DNA of 6,835 nucleotides from Bacillota bacterium (GTDB taxonomy: Bacteria > Bacillota > Tb-RUG-66). The notes under the pieces were generated by a model. It was given only the letters and a program-made list of their open reading frames with translations. It did not search any database and was not told where the DNA came from. The stretch covers positions 1 to 6,835 of the forward strand of contig JAEEYS010000017.1 in assembly GCA_016288255.1 (NCBI GenBank). Reading direction: 5' to 3'. The position numbers were made by a program, and so were the translations under genes. Positions within the stretch are counted from its first letter, which is position 1; every line of letters begins with the position of its first letter. Positions 1-5,560 of the stretch are shown here, one piece after another.

Positions 1-1017
1 CTCCAACACCGCCAAGATCAGCGACACTCTGTTATAATCCACCCCTGTGCACATCCGCCTGGGGTTTCCGTAGTTGGCGGCTGTGACCAGCGCTTGTATT
101 TCTACCGTGATCGCTCTGGAACCTTCCATGACCGCCGCCGCAACGGATCCCACCGCTTTTTCCGGTCTTTCTTCCAAAAATACGGCAGAGGGATTCAATA
201 CTTCCCGCAATCCGTCATCCTTCATTTCAAACACGCCGATCTCATTGGTGGCGCCAAACCGATTTTTTACAGTCCTCAGGATACGAAACGTATTATAATG
301 ATCTCCTTCAAAATATAAAACCGTATCCACGATATGTTCCAAAATCTTCGGGCCGGCGATAGTGCCTTGCTTCGTTACATGGCCGATGACAAAAATAGCG
401 ATCTTATTTTGCTTTGCCAATTCCATGAGTCTGTTGGTAGATTCTCTGATCTGCGCCACACTGCCTGCCGCAGATTGTATATCCGGGTGGTTCACAGTTT
501 GGATGGAGTCAATGATCGCCAGATCCGGTTTTTCTTCCAGCAACCGCTCCTCGATGTTTTTTAAATTCGTTTCTCCCAGAAGAAGCACGTTATCTCCCTG
601 TATTTTCAACCGTTCTGCCCGCATTTTGATCTGATAGACAGATTCTTCTCCCGATACATACAGCACTTTTTTCCCCTGTCCCGATAAGGCGCTAGAAAGC
701 TGCAGCAGCAAAGTGGATTTTCCGATACCCGGATCGCCCCCTACCAGCACGATAGAATCCTTGACTACACCGCCGCCCAAGACACGGTCCAGTTCCAAGA
801 TCCCGGTCCTCATCCTTTCTTCTCCGGCATTTTGTGTGATCTCCGGCAGCGGCACCGGTTTTTCTCCCGTTCCGCTTTTTGCGGCGGAAGAGGTTTCTTT
901 TTCTATCAGCTCTTCTATCATGGTGCCCCATTCACTGCAATGAGGACATCTGCCCATAAATCGGGAAGAAACATACCCACAGTTTTGACACACATATTGC
1001 GTTTTTTCTTTTGCCAT
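1..1017 (-). CDS. radA: DNA repair protein RadA/Sms, 3' end cut by window edge
   Basis: RadA is a cytoplasmic RecA-like ATPase that helps RecA in recombinational repair by promoting branch migration (known for the family). Seen here: an N-terminal zinc finger with paired cysteines C10/C13 and C24/C27; a Walker A loop GDPGIGKST with the lysine at residue 100; a Walker B strand LAIIDS with the aspartate near 170; and the RadA signature KNRFG at 251-255. The beginning of the Lon-protease-like C-terminal domain follows, and the frame runs off the left edge without a stop. 339 residues are visible; family members are about 455, so roughly 115 are missing. The start is the ATG at 1017, which places the zinc finger at the expected distance and has a GAGG Shine-Dalgarno core at 1027-1030, nine bases upstream. 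The preceding gene ends in an intrinsic terminator, so radA probably has its own promoter in 1018-1117, although I could not identify a convincing one. The usual clpC neighbour of many Bacillota is absent upstream. Confidence 0.97.
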   Translation of the reverse strand, partial: MAKEKTQYVCQNCGYVSSRFMGRCPHCSEWGTMIEELIEKETSSAAKSGTGEKPVPLPEITQNAGEERMRTGILELDRVLGGGVVKDSIVLVGGDPGIGKSTLLLQLSSALSGQGKKVLYVSGEESVYQIKMRAERLKIQGDNVLLLGETNLKNIEERLLEEKPDLAIIDSIQTVNHPDIQSAAGSVAQIRESTNRLMELAKQNKIAIFVIGHVTKQGTIAGPKILEHIVDTVLYFEGDHYNTFRILRTVKNRFGATNEIGVFEMKDDGLREVLNPSAVFLEERPEKAVGSVAAAVMEGSRAITVEIQALVTAANYGNPRRMCTGVDYNRVSLILAVLE

Positions 1018-1117
1018 ACAAAATCGCCTCTTTTCCCTGAAGATTTCTTTTCTCACTTTTCTGTTTTATTTATTATTTTCTTGCCTGATAAAATGTTTCC
1101 TTCTTTTCTTTCTTTCG

Positions 1118-1156
1118 AAAAAGCAAAAAGGCAGAAGCACGCTGTCCTTCTGCCTT
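1118..1156 (-). terminator. Intrinsic terminator of the SLH-protein gene
   Basis: On the minus strand a perfect 10-bp stem, AAGGCAGAAG with CTTCTGCCTT (1147-1156 pairing with 1128-1137), encloses a 9-base loop and runs straight into TTTTTGCTTTTT (1129-1118). It lies 17 bases beyond the SLH gene stop codon and before radA, so it should end the SLH transcript and separate it from radA. Confidence 0.88.
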
Positions 1157-1173
1157 CTTATCCTTTGTGTCGG

Positions 1174-3933
1174 TTATTTTGCTTTTTTAGCGGTAACTTG
1201 TCTTGCTCCTTTATACAGGTTGCCGTTTTCATCCGTAAACTGTCCGTTGATGGAAACAGTCGGATTATCCGGTGTTGCGGTGCCCGGATCAAAATGGATC
1301 ACTACAACATCCGATTTGAAATCCTGGAACGTTGTATCCACATAGTTGACTCTGGCTCCCTCTACGGAGAAAGAAAGCGTGGACAAAGTAGATTCTTTGA
1401 TATTTTCATCAAAATACAATTTGATGGTCGTATCGGAATCTCTGACTGCTTTTAAGCTGCCGCTTGCATCTTTGACCAAAGAAGGTCCGATCTTATCTAC
1501 CAGCGGAACATAGATCCCTGTCTGCAGTGTCTGTCCGTATTGATTTTTGGAAGAAGCGGAGATGATATACGCTCTCACTTCATTTCCTTGATACGTTCCG
1601 TTTCCACTGATCGCTTTGCCCAGCGTATAGGTCACTACGGTATTTCCTTCTTCATTGGTATCGATATCATAGCTTGTATAAGCTAGCGCGGAGCTGCCGG
1701 AATAGGTGAATCTGATATCGTTTGGCTGGCATGTCGTCAAGTAGTCGTTGAATTCCACCTGGATCTTATTGGATTCGATGGCTGTAACGGATTTGATCGT
1801 CATATATTTTTCATAGATGAATTCCAATGTGCCGACCAACTCTTCCGTATAATTTTCCCATTTGTCCGCTACTCTGGCCATGGTCAATGTTGCGGAAGGA
1901 TTGATATTGATCCCGTTTGGATCATCCGCCAGGGACGGGATCTTGATTTCCAGCTTGGTGTTGTCGCTGGAAACGGTCATTTCTACTTTTGCTTTTTGTG
2001 CCAAGACTCTTAAATCTTTTCCTGCTACATTGTATTTTTCTAAATCGTTGACAGCATATTTTCCATAGGTCATCATTTCTTTGCCAAAATCGATCACGAC
2101 TGTCTGGCCTTCCGCTCCCGGATTATAGATATACGCTCTGAAATTCTTAAAGTCCGGCGCAGTGGTGTCCACGATATTAAAGCTTGCCGTATAAGTCTCG
2201 CCTTTGTTGCCGTTTAAGTCTTTATAGTTTTCCACCCGAATCTCGATATCTCCGCTGACAGAACTTACAATGTTGACATATACGCTTTTCGGTTCTGTCG
2301 CGTTGGTGGTGATGCTTTGTACCAAATATACTTCCTGTCCGTTTTGATAGAAACGGAAGTTTTCAGCTGTCGGTTTTTGGATCTTTTCGGAGAAGTTGAA
2401 TTTCAGCTGATTGTTTTCCACCCGTTCCATGGATTCCACCATCGGCGGGATAACGTCCATATCCAAAGTAAAGGCGTATTCGATCTTATCGTTTCCTGCG
2501 TCCCAAAGGTCCGCAATGGTGTTGGCAGGGATCACTAAATTCCCCTGCGTATATTTTGCAACGCCGTTTTCTTTGAATCCGATCACTACTTTATTTCTTT
2601 CTACCGAAACTTTGGAAGCGTAATTTTCCGGTTCCACGTTATAAATGGATCGGATATTCAGGTTCTTTGTTTTGACCTGTTTGTTCATGTATAAGGTGAT
2701 GGAATCCGTGGTCATGGAATAGTTGACCACTTCCAGTTTTTCACCTTCCAAAGAAGTCGCTTTGAATGTTGCTTTTTCGGATTTATAGCCTTTATAATCC
2801 ACAGCGCCGATGATCTCTACGGAAACGTCGCCTTCAAACTTATTGTAATTTTCTATATAAGCGACGGTATCGTTCTGCGCCATTTCAATGTTCTTGACCA
2901 AATATTTTCCGTTTTCCTGCATAATATTGGCGGAAGCAAAACTTGCGATCGGTTCGCTGAAGGTCACTTCCATATTATACGGCCCTACGATCACGACAGA
3001 TTCCACCGTAGGCACTTCTTTGTCGATAAAGACGATATCTTTGATATAAGCGTCTTCCATCTGTCCGCCCTGCAGGTCGGTCACATTTCTAACGCCCATT
3101 TGACATTCCGTATAATCAGCGACCGCGTTTTCCAAAGCCAAAATAACGGTATATTCATCTTTTAAAAGCGCTTTAGAAACGGAAATCTTGTCGCTTGAGA
3201 AAGTATAGTTGTCCAAAGAAAGAGCAGTCTGCGCGTCTACTTTATTCGTAAAAGATACTTCGATCTGCTTTAATCCTACCGTTACGATATCCTTTACCTG
3301 CAGATCTTCGGGAGCTTCTTCTTCCGTCAGCACTTCCCGCATGGTTTTTCCGGACGCCATCTTGATATCCAAACCGTTATACAACAACATGGCGATATCC
3401 CCTCTTAAAGCCGGGTCTTCCGGCACTACCATGCTGCTTTGCAAGATCTTCAGCTCACCGGCTTTTGACATTGCGCCCAAATACCAGTATTTTCCTTGTG
3501 TTTCCGTGAACGGAATGCCCATTGCTCTTAACTGCATGGTCACCGCTTCGGAAAACTTCACATTTGCTTCCGGCGCAAACGTCGTTGTGGTTTGCCCCTT
3601 TACGATTCCCTGTTTTGCCGCGAAATTGATATAATCTTTTGCCCAGTGAGAAGGAACATCCTTAAAATCCGATGTAGTATTGGATTCCAGTGCTGTTTTT
3701 TCCATTCCCAAAGCACGGATCAGCATTACGGTAAATTCCGCTCTTGTTACCGGGTTTTCTCCTTTGAAAGTGCCATCCGGATACCCTGTTATGACACCGT
3801 ATTCCATCAAGGTCGTAGCAGCTTCTTCATATTCTTTTCCGCTGATATCGGAAACGGTCGCCGCAAAGACCTGTGTCAGAGAAAAACTAAAAATCAAAGT
3901 CAGTATTAATAAAAGTGAAACGATTTTTTTCAT
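1174..3933 (-). CDS. Secreted S-layer-homology (SLH) protein with tandem Ig-like domains
   Basis: A 919-residue exported surface protein. Residues 1-24 are a Sec signal peptide (MKK, a long hydrophobic core, likely cleavage after VFA). Three SLH repeats follow. SLH1 (about 28-76) is canonical, with GYPDGTF and TRAEF. SLH2 (about 88-139) has FKDVPSHWA but KFSEA in place of TRAE. SLH3 (about 148-188) has a diverged start and LRGDIAMLL. SLH domains generally anchor proteins non-covalently to secondary cell-wall polymer. From about 215 to the end I count seven Ig-like units of roughly 90-115 residues, starting near 215, 308, 398, 496, 594, 712 and 816. Most open with a strand such as IEVSF, MEVTFSE, LKFNFSE, IQVEF or IKLYFDE and several end in a D-x-x-G-N/Q-type loop, resembling the bacterial Ig-like/SbsA-type domains of S-layer proteins. 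There is no LPXTG motif, catalytic motif or C-terminal membrane helix. It is flanked by its own promoter, a strong ribosome binding site and a terminator, so it is probably monocistronic. It could be an S-layer component or a minor adhesin or structural protein; the sequence does not decide. Confidence 0.93.
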   Translation of the reverse strand: MKKIVSLLLILTLIFSFSLTQVFAATVSDISGKEYEEAATTLMEYGVITGYPDGTFKGENPVTRAEFTVMLIRALGMEKTALESNTTSDFKDVPSHWAKDYINFAAKQGIVKGQTTTTFAPEANVKFSEAVTMQLRAMGIPFTETQGKYWYLGAMSKAGELKILQSSMVVPEDPALRGDIAMLLYNGLDIKMASGKTMREVLTEEEAPEDLQVKDIVTVGLKQIEVSFTNKVDAQTALSLDNYTFSSDKISVSKALLKDEYTVILALENAVADYTECQMGVRNVTDLQGGQMEDAYIKDIVFIDKEVPTVESVVIVGPYNMEVTFSEPIASFASANIMQENGKYLVKNIEMAQNDTVAYIENYNKFEGDVSVEIIGAVDYKGYKSEKATFKATSLEGEKLEVVNYSMTTDSITLYMNKQVKTKNLNIRSIYNVEPENYASKVSVERNKVVIGFKENGVAKYTQGNLVIPANTIADLWDAGNDKIEYAFTLDMDVIPPMVESMERVENNQLKFNFSEKIQKPTAENFRFYQNGQEVYLVQSITTNATEPKSVYVNIVSSVSGDIEIRVENYKDLNGNKGETYTASFNIVDTTAPDFKNFRAYIYNPGAEGQTVVIDFGKEMMTYGKYAVNDLEKYNVAGKDLRVLAQKAKVEMTVSSDNTKLEIKIPSLADDPNGININPSATLTMARVADKWENYTEELVGTLEFIYEKYMTIKSVTAIESNKIQVEFNDYLTTCQPNDIRFTYSGSSALAYTSYDIDTNEEGNTVVTYTLGKAISGNGTYQGNEVRAYIISASSKNQYGQTLQTGIYVPLVDKIGPSLVKDASGSLKAVRDSDTTIKLYFDENIKESTLSTLSFSVEGARVNYVDTTFQDFKSDVVVIHFDPGTATPDNPTVSINGQFTDENGNLYKGARQVTAKKAK

Positions 3934-3941
3934 GAATCGGT

Positions 3942-3947
3942 CCTCCT
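3942..3947 (-). promoter_or_regulatory. Strong Shine-Dalgarno site of the SLH gene
   Basis: A full AGGAGG (inside GAGGAGGA) sits eight bases before the ATG at 3933. It is the best Shine-Dalgarno match in the window. It fixes the start, which also begins a textbook signal peptide, and suggests high translation. Confidence 0.85.
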
Positions 3948-3971
3948 CTTCCTGCTCTGTTTCATATAATA

Positions 3972-4000
3972 ATCATAACAATTTTTTACAAAATATTCAA
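3972..4000 (-). promoter_or_regulatory. Sigma-A-type promoter for the SLH gene
   Basis: On the minus strand TTGAAT (-35, 3995-4000) and TATGAT (-10, 3972-3977) are separated by exactly 17 bases in an A/T-rich stretch. Matches to consensus are 4/6 and 5/6. Transcription would begin near 3965, leaving a leader of about 30 bases before the ATG at 3933 that contains the AGGAGG site. The promoter lies just after the terminator of the upstream channel gene, as expected for an independent unit. Confidence 0.7.
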
Positions 4001-4021
4001 TTCCTTCTCTTAATATATGAC

Positions 4022-4068
4022 AAAAAAAGAAGGTTTTTCTCCATTCTCTTAACATGTCGAAAAACCTT
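4022..4068 (-). terminator. Intrinsic terminator of the channel gene
   Basis: Reading the minus strand, AAGGTTTTTC (4068-4059) pairs perfectly over 10 bp with GAAAAACCTT (4039-4030) across a 19-base loop, followed by TCTTTTTTT (4030-4022). It begins six bases after the TAG stop of the potassium channel gene. The stem is A/T-rich and the loop long, so it may be weaker than the SLH terminator. The plus strand is also T-rich past the stem, but no plus-strand gene uses it. Confidence 0.78.
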
Positions 4069-4074
4069 TTCTTT

Positions 4075-4791
4075 CTATTTTGATTCTTTATGCCATTCCC
4101 GCACATATCCCGCCGTAATGATACTGGTCGGCAGTGCGACGATCGCGATCCCCACAAAAGAAGACAGCATGCTGAAAAATTTTCCTATCACGCTGACGGG
4201 ATGGATATCCCCGTATCCCACCGTGGTCAAAGTCACTACCGCCCAATAGATCGCGTCAAACAAGGAGTTAAAGCTGTCCGGTTCCACCTGGAACATGACC
4301 AAAGCCGATAAAAAGATATATCCGCCGGCAAAGATACAAACCGCGCTCAGTGTTCTTTTCTCTCTTCTGATCACAGCAAGCCCTTTATTAAAGCTTCTGG
4401 AATACCGTAAATACCGTAACAGCTTGAAGGCGCGGAACGCTTTACTTAATCGGAACAGTTTGAATAATTTGAATCCTGTATTGAACACCGTCACAGAAGG
4501 CAAAATAGACAGCAGATCCACAATGGCAAAAGGAGTAAAAGGATAGATCAAAAACGCCAGTTTTCCTCTATGAGGAAGCTTCATGTCTGCCGTACCCCAA
4601 CGCAAAATGTAGTCGACAATAAGGATCACCACCGTCACCTTGTCCAATACGTTCAAAAACATGTTGGTTTCCTTAAAGCAAAGAGGTATCACGCTTGCGA
4701 TGATGCATAGGATCATAAACCTGTCATAGCTTAAACTTTCTCTTTCGTCTTCTCTTGCAGCTTCAATGATATAATATATTTTTTCTCTCAT
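4075..4791 (-). CDS. Voltage-gated potassium channel, six-transmembrane (Kv-like)
   Basis: A 238-residue integral membrane protein expected to form a tetrameric K+-selective channel in the cytoplasmic membrane. Hydrophobic segments fit S1 (about 24-39), S2 (about 48-65, with D60 where Kv channels keep an acidic residue), S3 (about 80-98, D92), S4 (107-132), S5 (about 148-167), a pore helix and S6 (about 202-228). The selectivity filter TTVGYGD is at 189-195. S4 has a basic residue at every third position: K108, K111, R114, K117, R120, K123, R126, R129, R132. S6 contains G214 and the sequence ALPTS, aligning with the gating-hinge region of Kv channels. The protein ends just after S6, with no RCK, KTN or cyclic-nucleotide domain, so gating should depend on voltage alone. 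The ATG at 4791 has GAGGG at 4798-4802, six bases upstream. The gene lies 49 bases after the TetR-type gene on the same strand and is followed by a terminator, suggesting it is the last gene of that transcript. The family is clear; the physiological role is not. Confidence 0.95.
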   Translation of the reverse strand: MREKIYYIIEAAREDERESLSYDRFMILCIIASVIPLCFKETNMFLNVLDKVTVVILIVDYILRWGTADMKLPHRGKLAFLIYPFTPFAIVDLLSILPSVTVFNTGFKLFKLFRLSKAFRAFKLLRYLRYSRSFNKGLAVIRREKRTLSAVCIFAGGYIFLSALVMFQVEPDSFNSLFDAIYWAVVTLTTVGYGDIHPVSVIGKFFSMLSSFVGIAIVALPTSIITAGYVREWHKESK

Positions 4792-4840
4792 TTTTTGCCC
4801 TCACAGTTCCTATCTCTTTCGAAGGTCCGTTGTCATACTA

Positions 4841-5443
4841 TCAACACTGGATTCCTTTCCATAAGATATCAATAGCATTTTCTGACAAAATTTTCAAGTC
4901 CAGATTTTCTTCCATGCAAACAATGCGAAAAGCCAAAAAGTGCAAATAACTCAACAGCATTTCCGTCAAAAGGGCGGGATCCACTTCCCGGATCTCTTTT
5001 CGGCTCATCCCTTCTACCAGCGCATTATACAACAAATCGCTGATCCGCCGATAAAAAGGGATCCCGATATTGCCGGCGTCACCGGTCCTGCCGGTATCGC
5101 CCGTCATCAAAGTCACGCTGATCTCATTGATGATAACAGAGACCATCTCTTTGTTTTTTTTCATCATGACCAACGTATGATAAGTCATCTCTTTTACCTT
5201 TTCCCGAATAGACAAAGAATCGGCTAACGCCAGATCGTTAAAGCTTTTCGCGAAGCAATCCGTGATATAAGAGATCGTTTCATAAAACAATTCTTCTTTG
5301 CTGTCAAAGTATTCATAAACGGTCCCTTTGCCGATGCCTGCCCGATCCGCAATGTCCTTGATCTTGGAAGCAGCAAACCCTTTTTGAGAAAAAATCTGGA
5401 TGGCGCTTTGCATGATCTGTTCTTTTTTACTTTTTTTATTCAT
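4841..5443 (-). CDS. TetR/AcrR-family transcriptional regulator
   Basis: A 200-residue one-component regulator, the usual size for TetR proteins. The N-terminal helix-turn-helix (about 7-53) is typical: MQSAIQIFSQKGF, KIKDIADRAGIGKGTVYEYF, then DSKEELF. The rest is a helical ligand-binding and dimerisation domain, which in this family senses a small molecule and releases DNA. It lacks strong similarity to any named regulator, so the ligand is unknown. An oddity is a stretch of five Gly-X-Y triplets at about 115-129 (GDT GRT GDA GNI GIP), probably a flexible loop between helices. I chose the ATG at 5443; an in-frame TTG at 5449 would add two residues. The ATG is 11 bases from the GAGG core and the TTG only 5. 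The gene lies 117 bases after the RND permease and 49 bases before the potassium channel, all co-directional, so it may control the pump, the channel, or both. Confidence 0.94.
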   Translation of the reverse strand: MNKKSKKEQIMQSAIQIFSQKGFAASKIKDIADRAGIGKGTVYEYFDSKEELFYETISYITDCFAKSFNDLALADSLSIREKVKEMTYHTLVMMKKNKEMVSVIINEISVTLMTGDTGRTGDAGNIGIPFYRRISDLLYNALVEGMSRKEIREVDPALLTEMLLSYLHFLAFRIVCMEENLDLKILSENAIDILWKGIQC

Positions 5444-5454
5444 TTTCAAAACCG

Positions 5455-5458
5455 CCTC
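5455..5458 (-). promoter_or_regulatory. Shine-Dalgarno site of the TetR-family gene
   Basis: The minus strand reads GAGGCGGTTTTGAAAATG. The layout closely resembles the radA leader, GAGGCGATTTTGTATG, where the TTTTG stretch is plainly spacer and ATG the start. By analogy I favour ATG 5443 over TTG 5449, although an 11-base spacing is slightly long. Confidence 0.6.
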
Positions 5459-5484
5459 ATTTCCATCATCTGATTTCCGTTCTT

Positions 5485-5512
5485 CTTATCCTTATCTTTG
5501 CTGCCTTTCCAA
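5485..5512 (-). promoter_or_regulatory. Weak candidate promoter for the TetR-family gene
   Basis: TTGGAA (5507-5512) and GATAAG (5485-5490) on the minus strand are 16 bases apart; each matches consensus at 4/6. The -10 sequence is tandemly repeated (GATAAGGATAAG). The -35 would overlap one arm of the inverted repeat at 5509-5546, an arrangement suited to repression. This is a weak match and the gene could equally be read through from the RND gene. Confidence 0.25.
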
Positions 5513-5546
5513 ACCAGCGGAAATAGCCCTTTCCCCGCTGTTTTGG
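5509..5546. repeat. Inverted repeat between RND and TetR genes; candidate operator or RNA hairpin
   Basis: The plus-strand arm CCAAACCAGCGG (5509-5520) and arm CCGCTGTTTTGG (5535-5546) are complementary over 12 positions with one mismatch, around a 14-base centre. It begins 15 bases after the RND stop codon. No T-run follows it on the minus strand, so it is not a classical terminator. It could be a binding site for the neighbouring TetR protein, or a hairpin in a shared RND-TetR transcript affecting stability or read-through. The pairing is seen directly; both roles are inferred. Confidence 0.5.
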
Positions 5547-5560
5547 CAGTGTCCTGTTCT

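Noticed and set aside
1018..1117. Promoter for radA in the purine-rich leader
   Set aside because: An AATAAT is present near 1070, but no acceptable -35 lies 16-18 bases upstream, so no site is called.
832..1455. 207-codon plus-strand open frame crossing the radA start and the SLH gene end
   Set aside because: It overlaps two well-supported minus-strand genes and a terminator, its translation is rich in Phe, Cys and Arg like an antisense frame, and it has no domain signature.
3209..3634. 141-codon plus-strand open frame
   Set aside because: It lies wholly inside the SLH gene and is antisense to its SLH repeats, with no independent start signal or motif.
3680..4249. 189-codon plus-strand open frame over the SLH start and channel end
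   Set aside because: It is antisense to a signal peptide, a promoter, a terminator and a channel S6 helix, all of which explain the sequence better.
4824..4846. GTTG...CAAC dyad overlapping the TetR stop, considered as an operator for the channel gene
   Set aside because: Only the four outermost bases of each arm match, which is expected by chance.
5509..5546. Intrinsic terminator after the RND gene
   Set aside because: A strong hairpin is present, but no T-run follows on the minus strand, so it is listed as an inverted repeat instead.
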